From Azospirillum oryzae (GTDB taxonomy: Bacteria; Pseudomonadota; Alphaproteobacteria; Azospirillales; Azospirillaceae), in assembly GCF_900177515.1 (NCBI RefSeq), contig NZ_FXAK01000008.1:173501-237500 (forward strand): 64,000 nt of DNA. The letters run 5' to 3'. Of this stretch, positions 43,533 through 52,000 are shown piece after piece. The translations under genes were made by a program, and so were the position numbers. Every line of letters begins with the position of its first letter. Within the stretch, counting starts at the first letter, position 1. Under the pieces are notes generated by a model. That model was not told the origin of the DNA, did no database searches, and saw only the letters and a list, made by a program, of their open reading frames with translations.

Positions 43533-44207
43533 TTAAAGGTCGGGGGACAGCGCCGGTGTCAGGGCGGCCACGGCGCGGTCGGTGAGGTCGGCGATGGCGG
43601 CCTCGATGGCGGCAGGGTCGCGGCGGACGGAGCCGGCACCCCAACTCGCCTCCAGGGCACCGACGGGCAGCGCCGGGTCGCCCTGGATGTCGAGACGGCC
43701 CTTGAAGACGCCCTGCCCGGCCAGCCGCTCCTCCAGCGGGGGGCAGAGCGAGGGGTGCAGGCGCAGGGTCAGCACGGGGGCTTGGCCGGCGGCGCGGAGC
43801 GCGTCGGCGGCCAGACGCTCGACCTCGGCACGGGCGACCTGATCGAGCAGGCACGGCGCCATGCGGCGGACCAGCGCCAGCAGAACGAAGGCGCCCTGGG
43901 CCTCCAGCCGCTCCATCAGGGCGGCATGGCAGGCGTCGAGCGCCGCCATCCGCTGCGCAAGCTGGTCGAGGGTGGCGGACAGCTCCGCCTCGATGCGGCG
44001 GGCGGCGGTGAGTTCGCCCTCGGCCCGGCCGCGGGCCAGCCCCTCCGCCAGCGCGCCCTCGCGGGCCTCGGCCAGTGCCGCTTGGTGCGCGCGTTCCGAC
44101 AGGGTCGGCAGGTCGAGCGGGTCGGCGGTCTCCACCTCGGCAGGCTCCGCCACCGCAACGGGGGCGCCGAAGCCGTGGTCGAAGCGGTAGCGCGGGTAGG
44201 CGGCCAT
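43533..44207 (-). CDS. fliH: Flagellar export regulator FliH-like
   Basis: Protein of 224 residues. An acidic N-terminus is followed by a long Ala/Glu/Arg coiled coil (LAEGLARGRAEGELTAARRI, EAELSATLDQLAQRMAALDA) and a C-terminal domain with EERLAGQGVFKGRLDIQGDP and GSVRRDPAAIEAAIADL. FliH inhibits and positions FliI. It sits between fliF and fliN as in alphaproteobacterial clusters. The ATG at 44207 shares bases with the fliF stop (TGATGG); a GTG one codon earlier is possible. Confidence 0.85.
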   Translation of the reverse strand: MAAYPRYRFDHGFGAPVAVAEPAEVETADPLDLPTLSERAHQAALAEAREGALAEGLARGRAEGELTAARRIEAELSATLDQLAQRMAALDACHAALMERLEAQGAFVLLALVRRMAPCLLDQVARAEVERLAADALRAAGQAPVLTLRLHPSLCPPLEERLAGQGVFKGRLDIQGDPALPVGALEASWGAGSVRRDPAAIEAAIADLTDRAVAALTPALSPDL

Positions 44208-45925
44208 CACGCCACCTCCTCATAGAGCCAGGACCGCAGGATATCGATGGCCTCGTCCGGATACTGGTCGACCAGCTCGCCCAGCCGGCGGATGGAGGAG
44301 GCGCGGACGCGGCCCTCGACGGTGCGCAGCTCGATCAGCTGGTCCATCGTCTCTTCGATGCCCAGTTGCGGCGCCATGGGGGCGGCGGCAAGGGCGGGGT
44401 CGGCTTCCTCGCCGTCGGTGGGCATCGCACCGGCGGCAGCGGCGGCGGCCGTGGCCGGGCCGGTCAATTGCGGCATGGCACCGCCGGCCGGAGCGGCCAG
44501 CGCCGGGGCTTCCGCCGCCACCGGCTCGGGCGCCGGGAAGACGCGGCGGATCAGCGGACGCAGCCCGACCAGGATCACAAGGGCGGAGAGCACCAGCAGG
44601 ATCACCCACTGGATCAGCGTCATGATGTTGCGGGTCAGCGTCTCGGCGATCTCGTCGCCCAGCGGGCGGGGGGCGAGGTCGGGAGCCAGATCGACGAACT
44701 CCAGATTGTCGACCGTCACCCGGTCGCCGCGCGCCTCGCTGAAGCCCATGGCGGAGCGGACCAGCTCGCCCAGGCGCTGCAGTTCTTCCGCGCTGCGCGG
44801 CTCGTACTGGCGGGTGCCGTCGGCAGCGGTCTTCCAGGTGCCGTTGACCAGCACGGCGACGCTGAGGCGGCGGACGTCGCCCGGCTCGATCACCGTTTCG
44901 CGGCTGACGTTGGAGATCTCGTAGTTGACGGTCTCCTCCTGCCGCTTGCTGTCGTTGGAGGATTGCGGTCCTTGCGGCTGGGCACGCACGTCGCGCTGCG
45001 GCAGGTTCTGTTCGGCGGTGACCGGCGGCTCGCCGTTGCTGTCCTGGCTGCGGTCCTGCTCCTGCACGGTCTGGGTGGAGCGGACGACCTGGCTGTTGGG
45101 GTCGAAGGTCTGGCTGCGCACCACCTCGCGCTTGGTCTCCACCTCGGCGGCGACCTGAACGCGGACGTTGCCGGCGCCGAGCCGGGCGGTCAGCATCTGC
45201 TCCACCGCGCGGGCGACGCGGGTTTCCGCCGCGACGCGCAGCCCGTCTGTGCGGGCCGAGGCCAGCCCCGGTCCGTCATCCTCGGTCAGCAGAAGTTCGC
45301 CGGAGGAGTCCATCACCGTTACGGCGCTGGGCTTCAAGTTGGGCACGGCGGCGGAAACCAGATGGCGGATCGACAAGGCTTGGCGGCGGTCCATCGACCC
45401 CCGGCCGCGCATGCGCACCACCACCGACGCGGTCGGCTTCGGCGCGTTGCGCGAGAACTCCTCGCGCTCCGGCAGGACGATGTGGACGCGGGCCGCCTCG
45501 ACGCCGGACAGCGTCTCGATGGTGCGGCCGAGTTCGCCCTCCATGGCGCGCAGGCGGTTGATGCGCTGCATGAAGCTGGTGATGCCGAGCGGCTTGTCGG
45601 TGTCGAACAGCTCGTAGCCGACGCCGCCGTGCGACGGCAGGCCCTTTTCCGCCAGCGCCATGCGGACGCGGGAGACGTCGGCCTGCGGCACGCTGATCGT
45701 CGTGCCATCGAAGCCGGCATTCACCGGCACGCCCATCTCCTCCACCGCCTTGGCGATGCGGCCGGCCTCCGCCGGTTCAAGGCCGCTGTAGAGCGCGGTC
45801 ATGTGCGGCTGCGACAGCAGCAGCGCCATGCCGGCGACGGCCAGGACGATGCCGAGCCCGGTGCCCGCCAGGACGAGCAGCCGACCGCGCCCCAACGACC
45901 GCAAGGTGTCGATCAGACTGTCCAC
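44207..45925 (-). CDS. fliF: Flagellar MS-ring protein FliF
   Basis: Protein of about 572 residues. First helix GRLLVLAGTGLGIVLAVAGM; ring-building motifs are MTALYSGLEPAEAGRIAKAV, KPLGITSFMQRINRLRAMEG, ELGRTIETLSGVEAARVHIV and LPEREEF; a large periplasmic domain and a second helix (LIQWVILLVLSALVILVGL) follow. The C-terminal tail binds FliG (TMDQLIELRTVEGRVRASSI, RRLGELVDQYPDEAIDILRS). The start is GTG, either 45925 (MDSLIDTLRS, preceded by GGGGAACC) or 45937, four codons earlier; the first looks more like other FliF starts. Confidence 0.95.
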   Translation of the reverse strand: MDSLIDTLRSLGRGRLLVLAGTGLGIVLAVAGMALLLSQPHMTALYSGLEPAEAGRIAKAVEEMGVPVNAGFDGTTISVPQADVSRVRMALAEKGLPSHGGVGYELFDTDKPLGITSFMQRINRLRAMEGELGRTIETLSGVEAARVHIVLPEREEFSRNAPKPTASVVVRMRGRGSMDRRQALSIRHLVSAAVPNLKPSAVTVMDSSGELLLTEDDGPGLASARTDGLRVAAETRVARAVEQMLTARLGAGNVRVQVAAEVETKREVVRSQTFDPNSQVVRSTQTVQEQDRSQDSNGEPPVTAEQNLPQRDVRAQPQGPQSSNDSKRQEETVNYEISNVSRETVIEPGDVRRLSVAVLVNGTWKTAADGTRQYEPRSAEELQRLGELVRSAMGFSEARGDRVTVDNLEFVDLAPDLAPRPLGDEIAETLTRNIMTLIQWVILLVLSALVILVGLRPLIRRVFPAPEPVAAEAPALAAPAGGAMPQLTGPATAAAAAAGAMPTDGEEADPALAAAPMAPQLGIEETMDQLIELRTVEGRVRASSIRRLGELVDQYPDEAIDILRSWLYEEVA

Positions 45926-45990
45926 GGTTCCCCGCACCTTTAAAGTTTCTGAAAATCGGCGGGCCTAGTCTTCGCCCTGCACACCCCGTC

Positions 45991-46024
45991 ACGCTAACGG
46001 CGCGACTTTTAAGCGGAGTAAAAA
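45991..46024 (-). promoter_or_regulatory. CtrA-box-like promoter of fliF operon
   Basis: Minus strand: TTTTTA (46024-46019), 5 nt, CTTAAA (46013-46008), 11 nt, TAGCGT (45996-45991). fliF starts about 55-65 bases downstream. The opposite direction (towards fliL) shows only a weaker TCTAAA/TTTACC pair near 46051. Confidence 0.6.
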
Positions 46025-46113
46025 ACGGGAGCGGTGCTGAAGACAAAGCTTCTAAAACTTTACCCGTTTCTCGATTGACTAAAATTTTCGGCAATGTCCG
46101 GCGGGATGGAGCG

Positions 46114-46668
46114 ATGATTACACGGCGTGGCATGGCGAAGACAGCGACGGGAACGGCGGCGGCGCGGGACGAGGTCCTGAACAGGCTGCGCGGGTCGGGG
46201 CGGATCCTGGTGATCGCCCTGCCGGTCGCCCGGCTGCTGGCAGGATTGGTGGCGCTGGGCGCGGTGGCCGCGGCCGGGATCGGCGGCTATTGGCTGGCGG
46301 CGGGCACCGAAGCCGTGGAGCGGCTGTGGGTCCCGTCGGCGGAGACCGCGCCGGCGGACGCCGTGGTCGACATGCCGGAACTGGTCGTCAATTTGCGCCG
46401 CGACACGCCGTCCCGCTTCCTGAAGATCGGCCTGTCGCTGACCGTCGCCCAGCGAGATCGCCAAGTTCTTGAGCAGGCGATGCCGCAGCTGACCGACAGC
46501 CTGCAGGAATTCCTGCGCAACCTGGACCAGGACGATCTGGAAGGATCGGCCGGGCTGCACCGCCTGCGCAGCGAGATCAGGCGCCGCTTCAACCTGATCC
46601 TGTCCGACCCCGCCGGCCGGCGCGACGTCGTCACCGACGTGCTGCTGCGCAGCCTGCTCACGCAATAG
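46114..46668 (+). CDS. fliL: Flagellar basal body-associated protein FliL
   Basis: Protein of 184 residues: a short basic cytoplasmic segment, one helix (LLAGLVALGAVAAAGIGGYW), and a periplasmic FliL domain (DMPELVVNLRRDTPSRFLKI then GLSLTVAQRDRQVLEQAMPQ and LTDSLQEFLRNLDQDDLEGS). FliL rings surround stator units and support torque. The start at 46114 follows GGATGGAG; upstream in-frame codons include only a TTG. It is followed by fliM after 19 bases. Confidence 0.88.
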   Translation: MITRRGMAKTATGTAAARDEVLNRLRGSGRILVIALPVARLLAGLVALGAVAAAGIGGYWLAAGTEAVERLWVPSAETAPADAVVDMPELVVNLRRDTPSRFLKIGLSLTVAQRDRQVLEQAMPQLTDSLQEFLRNLDQDDLEGSAGLHRLRSEIRRRFNLILSDPAGRRDVVTDVLLRSLLTQ

Positions 46669-46687
46669 CGACCTCCAGAGGCACCGG

Positions 46688-47872
46688 ATGACCGAAACCC
46701 CCGCCCCGCCCACCACGTCGATGGCCGCCCCGTCCATGGCCGCTCCCCAGCCCGTTCAGGCCGAGGATGCGGATTGGTCAGACGCCGCGTGGGAACTGGC
46801 CGCGGCACAACAGACCGCCGCGCCCGCTCCGCCCCCGGCTGCGGAGGCTGCGGCGATGGCCGAGGCAATGCAGCAGGCGCTGACCGGCGAGACCAAGACG
46901 CTGAGCCAGGAGGAGATCGACCGGTTGTTGAATTTCGGCGCGCCGGAAGGCGGCGGACCTGAGATGAGCGCCATCCAGCGGCTGGTCAGCTCGACCACGG
47001 TCAACAAGGACCGGCTGCCGATGCTGGACGTGGTGTTCGACCGCATGGTGCGGATGCTGAACACCTCGCTGCGCCAGTTCGCGTCCACCAATGTCGAGGC
47101 GTCGCTGTCGAAGATCGAATGGTTGCGCTACACCGACTTCCAGGACGCCATCGAGCTGCCCGCCCTGATCGGCGTCGCCCGCGCCGAGCCGTGGGACAAC
47201 CAGATGCTGGTGACCATCGACAGCGCGCTGATCTATTGCATGATGGACGTGCTGCTTGGCGGGCGGCGGTCCAGGCCGGGACGGATCGACGGGCGCGCCT
47301 ACACCTCCATCGAACGCAAGATGACCGAGCGGATGATGAAGGTGGTGCTGCAGGATCTGGGGCAGTCCTTCGATCCGCTGGCGCAGGTCGACTTCGTCTT
47401 CGACCGGCTGGAGGTGAACCCGCAGTTCGCCACCATCACCCGCGCCACCAACGCCATCATCCGCGTGCGCATCGCCGTGGAGGTGGAGCGCCGCACCGGC
47501 CACATCGACATCGTCATCCCCTATGCCACGCTGGAGCCGATCCGCGGCAAGCTGGTGCAGATGTTCATGGGCGAGAAGTTCGGCCATGACACCGTGTGGG
47601 AAAGCCACCTGAAGAACGAGCTGATGCGCTCCAAGCTGGAACTGGTCGCCGTGCTGGCGGAGACCAAGGTGCCGCTGGGCGAGGTGTTGGCCTGGCAGAA
47701 GGGCCAGTCGCTGAAGCTGCGCATCAATCCCGATTCCACCGTCCTGGTCTTCAGCAAGACCATCCCGCTGTTCGCCGGCCACATGGGACAGCGCAACGAC
47801 AACATCGCGGTGAAGATCGACACCGATCTCGACACCAAGCAGGAGCTGATCGATGGTCTCCTTTCTCATTGA
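46688..47872 (+). CDS. fliM: Flagellar motor switch protein FliM with N-terminal extension
   Basis: Protein of 394 residues. The CheY-binding motif LSQEEIDRLL, normally at the extreme N-terminus, lies at residues 72-81, after a Pro/Ala-rich extension that includes ADWSDAAWELAAAQQ. The middle domain has FDRMVRMLNTSLRQFASTNV and YCMMDVLLGGRRSRPG, and a C-terminal SpoA domain ends in NIAVKIDTD. FliM forms the C-ring and binds phospho-CheY. The last 20 bases overlap the next gene. Confidence 0.94.
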   Translation: MTETPAPPTTSMAAPSMAAPQPVQAEDADWSDAAWELAAAQQTAAPAPPPAAEAAAMAEAMQQALTGETKTLSQEEIDRLLNFGAPEGGGPEMSAIQRLVSSTTVNKDRLPMLDVVFDRMVRMLNTSLRQFASTNVEASLSKIEWLRYTDFQDAIELPALIGVARAEPWDNQMLVTIDSALIYCMMDVLLGGRRSRPGRIDGRAYTSIERKMTERMMKVVLQDLGQSFDPLAQVDFVFDRLEVNPQFATITRATNAIIRVRIAVEVERRTGHIDIVIPYATLEPIRGKLVQMFMGEKFGHDTVWESHLKNELMRSKLELVAVLAETKVPLGEVLAWQKGQSLKLRINPDSTVLVFSKTIPLFAGHMGQRNDNIAVKIDTDLDTKQELIDGLLSH

Positions 47873-48503
47873 CGCGGCCCTGGCGGTGATGCTGGTCACG
47901 GCGACCGCCTATCTGGTCATCGTCAACAAGCGGCTGAAGCTGCTGCGCACCGGCCAGTCCGAGATCAACGCCCTGGTGTCGACCTTCTCCAGGTCGATCG
48001 ACGACACCGACGCCTCGATGAAGCGCATGGTGGCGTCGGCGACGGAGATCGCCGCGCGGCTGTCCGACGATCTGGACCGCGCCAAGGGCATGAAGGAGGA
48101 CATGGCGCTGATCCTGGGATCGTGCGAGCGGACCACCGCCCGCATGGAGGAATCGGTCCAGCATGCCCGCGCCCTGCTCCGCCGCCTGGACGAGGGCGCC
48201 ATGGCAAGCACGGCGCGCGCCACCCGCAACCGGGCGAGGGTTGAGGGGGCGGATGCCGTCGAAAGCGCGGCGAAGCCGGCCGAGGTGACCGCAGAGGCCG
48301 CGGCAAGCTCCACCCTGGTGTCCGCATTGAAAGCGGCCGACGTCGATCACGGCGAGTTCCGGGCGCTGGAAACCGCTCTGCGCGCCGTCGCCGGCCAGCC
48401 TGCCGAAGCGGCGGTTCCCGCTCCTCCCGCCGGTCCGGCGAAGGCGGCGGCCAGCGCCTTCTACGCGCGGCTGCGCACCGTCGGGTCGGAGGCGTCGGCA
48501 TGA
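47853..48503 (+). CDS. DUF6468-type flagellar protein
   Basis: Protein of 216 residues: an N-terminal membrane helix (FLIDAALAVMLVTATAYLVI then VNKRLKLLRTGQSEINALVS) followed by a long coiled-coil stretch (DRAKGMKEDMALILGSCERT, TARMEESVQHARALLRRLDE) and a low-complexity Ala-rich tail. This matches the DUF6468 proteins found between fliM and motE-like genes in Rhodospirillales. Function is undefined. The start lies inside the fliM 3' end, and its stop overlaps the next start. Confidence 0.75.
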   Translation: MVSFLIDAALAVMLVTATAYLVIVNKRLKLLRTGQSEINALVSTFSRSIDDTDASMKRMVASATEIAARLSDDLDRAKGMKEDMALILGSCERTTARMEESVQHARALLRRLDEGAMASTARATRNRARVEGADAVESAAKPAEVTAEAAASSTLVSALKAADVDHGEFRALETALRAVAGQPAEAAVPAPPAGPAKAAASAFYARLRTVGSEASA

Positions 48504-49240
48504 TCCCGCGCATCCTGCCCATCACCCTGGTCGCCGTGCTGATGGTGCTGCCGCTGAAGCTCGGCGCGCTGGTCGACGGCTTCCCGGTGATCGCCCAGCA
48601 GTTCGACCGCGAATTCGGCGCCCATGAACGGCCCTGGGCCACCGACCTGAAGGCGACCGATCCGAAGGCGGCGGAAGCTGCCGCCGCGCCGGCGCCCGTT
48701 CCGCTGCCGGTTTCGACGCCGGTGGCCGAAGCTCCGCCGCCGGTGGCGCTGGCGCCGCCCAACTGCACCGATCCGCTGCTGCGCGCCGCCATCGACGAGC
48801 AGAAGGCCGACAGCGCCGGCCGCCAGAACCGCCTGCGCGAGGCCGAGGCGGTGCTCGCGGCGACGGAGGCGCGGGTCGGCACGCAGATCCAGCGGCTGAA
48901 CGGCGTGAAGCGCGAGGTCGAGGCGCTGATGACCCAGCGCTCCACCCTGCAGCAGGAGGATTTGAAGCGGATGGTGGCGATCTATGAGGCGATGAAGCCG
49001 CGCGACGCCGCCCGCATCCTGACGGACATGGAAACGGACATCGTGGTGGACGTGCTGGACCGCATCGCCGAGCGCCGCGCCGCCCCGATCCTGGCCGAGA
49101 TGGCCGACGCCAAGGCGCGCGAGGTGACGCGGCTGATCCTGCAGCGCCGCGCCCTGCCCGGCGACCGCAAGGCCGCGGCCACCGTTGTCGGAGCCTCGGT
49201 GCCGGTGACAGCCGTTCCGCGCCCCACCCTGACGAATTGA
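48500..49240 (+). CDS. MotE-like (MgtE N-domain) flagellar protein
   Basis: Protein of 246 residues with an N-terminal membrane anchor or signal (PRILPITLVAVLMVLPLKLG), a Pro/Ala-rich linker, a coiled coil (ATEARVGTQIQRLNGVKREV then EALMTQRSTLQQEDLKRMVA), and a MgtE_N-type domain (YEAMKPRDAARILTDMETDI, VVDVLDRIAERRAAPILAEM). In Sinorhizobium, MotE is a periplasmic chaperone of MotC. Whether this protein does the same is not known. The start ATG overlaps the preceding stop. Confidence 0.75.
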   Translation: MIPRILPITLVAVLMVLPLKLGALVDGFPVIAQQFDREFGAHERPWATDLKATDPKAAEAAAAPAPVPLPVSTPVAEAPPPVALAPPNCTDPLLRAAIDEQKADSAGRQNRLREAEAVLAATEARVGTQIQRLNGVKREVEALMTQRSTLQQEDLKRMVAIYEAMKPRDAARILTDMETDIVVDVLDRIAERRAAPILAEMADAKAREVTRLILQRRALPGDRKAAATVVGASVPVTAVPRPTLTN

Positions 49241-49245
49241 GCGCC

Positions 49246-50625
49246 ATGACCAGCATGCCCGATGCCGTCTCGGCTCCGCCCCGGCCGGCTCCGACTCAAC
49301 GCGGCGGTTCACCCGGCGACGATGCCCGCGACGAGGATTTCGCCAGTCTGGTGGACGGGGCCGCGGAGGAGGAACCCGACGACGCGGCGCGTCCCGACCG
49401 GTTGCGCAAGCGCAAGGAGTCGAGAGCGGACGACCCCGTCGCCGCGCAGGGTGCGATCACCCAGGCGGTGGTGCAGGCAAGCGGCACCGACGCTCCGCTG
49501 ATGCCCTGGCTGGTTGCCGCCGCTCCGGCAGCCCCGGCAACGGCTGTGCCGACGGCAACGGTCGGCAAGGAGACGATGCCGGGGTCCGCCGCCCCGCAGG
49601 CCGCAGGGCCGACCGGCGACGGCAAGCACCCTGCCGGGCAGACCGCAGCGACCGCACCGGCAACCGCGCTGCAACCGACGCCGGCTTCCTCCGCCCCCGA
49701 TGCACCGGCCGGAAAGTCTGGATCAGCGGCACCCGCAAGCGCCGATGCCGCGGCACAAGACAGCACCGGCCGGGTCGCCGAGGCGCCGGCTTCGAGCCAG
49801 ACCGTGCAGGCCGGCTTGCCGGCCATGGCCACCGCCGCGCCGGACGCAACCGCCGAAGCGCCGCCCTCCGCGGACGGGCGCCAGATCAGGCGCGACGAAA
49901 GCAGCGATCCCCGCACCGCCGTCCGCAGTGCCCACGGCGCCGGCCGTCAGGGCACCGCCGCCGGCAAGGCCGAACAGACCGCCGGCGCGCCTGCCGCCCC
50001 TCAATCGGCACAGCCTGGACAGCCCACTCCCGATGCGGCTACCGCCCTCGCCGGCCGCGACCCCGCCCCACCCTTCTCCACTCCCCCCACTGCGGGAAGC
50101 GGCGATGCGGCGGCCACCGGGTTCGAGGCGGTGCCGACGCTGCCGGCCCAGGCGGCCACCCATTATGCCGTCGCCGCCGCGTCCGGCCGGGCAGCCACCG
50201 CGCACAGCCCGGCGATGGCGCAGCTTGCGGCCCCGCTGGTCCGCGTGGCGGAGAACGGCGGCGGCGAATTCCACATCGACCTCGCCCCGGCGGAGCTTGG
50301 CCGCATCCGCGTCGTCGCCGACGTCAGCGACGGCAAGGTCTCGCTGACCGTCCAGGCCGAACAGGCCGACACGCTGGCCCTGCTGCGGCGCGACCTGACG
50401 CAGCTCGAACGCGCGCTCGGCGATGCCGGGCTGTCGCTCGACAGTTCCAGCCTGCAGTTCTCGCTGCAGGGCGACGGGCAGTCGCGCGGCTTCGCCGCTC
50501 CCGACCGGGGCGGCAGCTCCGGCGGCTGGAGCGTGCAGGCCGGGGCCGTTCCCGAGCACGCCGCCGAACCCGTGACCGACCGGCCGCTGCGCCCGATCGA
50601 CGGATTGGTCGACGTCACCGTCTGA
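49246..50625 (+). CDS. fliK: Flagellar hook-length control protein FliK-like
   Basis: Protein of 459 residues. About 320 residues are a low-complexity Ala/Pro/Gln-rich ruler-like region. The C-terminal Flg_hook domain is clear: GGEFHIDLAPAELGRIRVVA, DVSDGKVSLTVQAEQADTLA, LLRRDLTQLERALGDAGLSL. FliK is secreted and signals FlhB to switch substrates at hook completion. It precedes flgD. An upstream TTG (49237) overlapping the preceding stop is an alternative start. Confidence 0.88.
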   Translation: MTSMPDAVSAPPRPAPTQRGGSPGDDARDEDFASLVDGAAEEEPDDAARPDRLRKRKESRADDPVAAQGAITQAVVQASGTDAPLMPWLVAAAPAAPATAVPTATVGKETMPGSAAPQAAGPTGDGKHPAGQTAATAPATALQPTPASSAPDAPAGKSGSAAPASADAAAQDSTGRVAEAPASSQTVQAGLPAMATAAPDATAEAPPSADGRQIRRDESSDPRTAVRSAHGAGRQGTAAGKAEQTAGAPAAPQSAQPGQPTPDAATALAGRDPAPPFSTPPTAGSGDAAATGFEAVPTLPAQAATHYAVAAASGRAATAHSPAMAQLAAPLVRVAENGGGEFHIDLAPAELGRIRVVADVSDGKVSLTVQAEQADTLALLRRDLTQLERALGDAGLSLDSSSLQFSLQGDGQSRGFAAPDRGGSSGGWSVQAGAVPEHAAEPVTDRPLRPIDGLVDVTV

Positions 50626-50645
50626 ACAGGAAAGACTGTCCCGCC

Positions 50646-51314
50646 ATGACCAACACGCCAAGCACCGGCCTGATGACGGCCGCGAAGACGAACACGGCGG
50701 CCGCCACCGAAGAGACCAGGAAGGCCACCGTCGATTACGAATCCTTCCTGAAGCTGCTGACCGCCCAGCTGCGCAACCAGGACCCGCTGGCGCCGATGGA
50801 CGCCACCCAGTTCATGACCCAGCTGGCGCAGCTGTCCACGGTGGAGCAGTCGATGCGCTCCAACGACACGTTGGGCAAGGTGCTGGACACGCTGAAGAGC
50901 AGCGGCATGCGGATGGACATGGCCCTGCTCGGCCGCAAGGTGGAGGTGGCGTCCGACCAGCTGTCGCTGAGCGACGGCAAGGCGCAGGCCGCCTACACGG
51001 TCGAGGGCACGCCGGCCAGCGTGAAGCTGGAGGTGCTGAACGGCGCCGGCAGCGTCGTCTACAGCAGCCCCGGGTCGCTGAAGACCGGCCGGCAGGTCTT
51101 CGACTGGACCGGCAGGACGGCGAGCGGCGGCACCGCGCCGGACGGCGTCTATACGCTGCGGGTGACGGCGAAGGACAAGGACGGCAAGGCGCTGAACACC
51201 GCCACCGTTGTCACCGACACGGTGGCCGAGGTGCGCAGCGTCGACGGCGCCAGCAAGTTCGTGCTGAAGAACGGCGCCACGGTGGATTCGGGCGCGGTGC
51301 TGTCGGCGTCGTGA
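50646..51314 (+). CDS. flgD: Flagellar hook cap protein FlgD
   Basis: Protein of 222 residues with the FlgD N-terminus (DYESFLKLLTAQLRNQDPLA then PMDATQFMTQLAQLSTVEQS) and a C-terminal FlgD-Tudor/Ig part (GRQVFDWTGRTASGGTAPDG then VYTLRVTAKDKDG). It caps the growing hook. It is the last gene of fliL-fliM-DUF6468-motE-fliK-flgD, ending at a long palindromic repeat that faces the convergent flgH unit. Confidence 0.95.
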   Translation: MTNTPSTGLMTAAKTNTAAATEETRKATVDYESFLKLLTAQLRNQDPLAPMDATQFMTQLAQLSTVEQSMRSNDTLGKVLDTLKSSGMRMDMALLGRKVEVASDQLSLSDGKAQAAYTVEGTPASVKLEVLNGAGSVVYSSPGSLKTGRQVFDWTGRTASGGTAPDGVYTLRVTAKDKDGKALNTATVVTDTVAEVRSVDGASKFVLKNGATVDSGAVLSAS

Positions 51315-51325
51315 GGGGAGGAATG

Positions 51326-51481
51326 CCCTCTCCCGCCCCGGGAGAGGGAGGGGACCCGCGCCGAAGGCGTGGGGAGGGTGAGGGGTACGGCAAGAATCCC
51401 GGACCGCATGGTTCCTTGGATCACCCCTCACCCTTCCCATGCTTCGCATGGGCCCCTTCCCTCTCCCGGGGCGGGAGAGGG
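51326..51481. repeat. Long palindromic repeat (copy 3) between converging flgD and fliL-like genes
   Basis: Left arm 51326-51386 and right arm 51423-51481 are imperfect reverse complements of about 60 bases, each with an inner CCCTCTCCCG/CGGGAGAGGG hairpin. The right arm also contains CCCATGC/GCATGGG. Lying between two converging operons it could act as a bidirectional terminator, although there is no T-tract. Confidence 0.85.
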
Positions 51482-51496
51482 AGGTGCTCAGGAAGA

Positions 51497-51955
51497 TCAC
51501 AGCCGCGTGTTGTCCTGGCGCAGCAGGCGGTCGATCAGCACGGCGCGGATCGGCTGGACGTTTTCGCGACCGAAGGAGCCGTTGGCGCCGACCAGGAGGG
51601 CGGTGGCGACGCCTTGCGGGTCGACCGCCGGGCCGTTGAAGCGGCCGTGGCCGGCGAGGTCGAACAGGGACTCCAGCATGGCGCTGCGGGCGTGCGGCAG
51701 GCGGCGGCGGACCAGCAGCGCGTCGTCGGCGCTGGACGCCTCCAGCGTGACCTGGGTCAGGATGAAGGCGATGGTGCGCCCACGCTCCAGCGTCGGCACC
51801 ACCAGCTGGCCGGCCTCGACGTAATAAGGGCCACCGGCGGCCGGTTCGGCGGAAGCGGCGGGGGCGGAGTCTTGCGGGGCCTGGATGCGGCCGAAGCCGT
51901 AGCCGCCGCCGAAGGCAAGCGCCGCGGCGACGGCGAACAGCAGGACGGCTTTCAT
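51497..51955 (-). CDS. Second FliL-like protein, downstream of flgH
   Basis: Protein of 152 residues: an N-terminal helix (MKAVLLFAVAAALAFGGGYG), a Pro/Ala linker, and a periplasmic domain (YVEAGQLVVPTLERGRTIAF, ILTQVTLEASSADDALLVRR, then LPHARSAMLESLFDLAGHGR). The topology and VVP-x-x-x-x-GR pattern resemble the FliL-like protein found after flgH in rhizobia, but similarity to the FliL at 46114 is low. Role is inferred from position. The start at 51955 begins the hydrophobic segment directly; an upstream start adds eight residues. Confidence 0.55.
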   Translation of the reverse strand: MKAVLLFAVAAALAFGGGYGFGRIQAPQDSAPAASAEPAAGGPYYVEAGQLVVPTLERGRTIAFILTQVTLEASSADDALLVRRRLPHARSAMLESLFDLAGHGRFNGPAVDPQGVATALLVGANGSFGRENVQPIRAVLIDRLLRQDNTRL

Positions 51956-52000
51956 GGCGCGGGCTCCCGAACTGGCCAAATCATCAGAAGGGCTGGATCA

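Noticed and set aside
46048..46090. A ninth copy of the shared promoter motif in front of fliL
   Set aside because: TCTAAA and TTTACC are present, but their 2-nt spacing and the missing hexamer 10 nt downstream do not fit the pattern.
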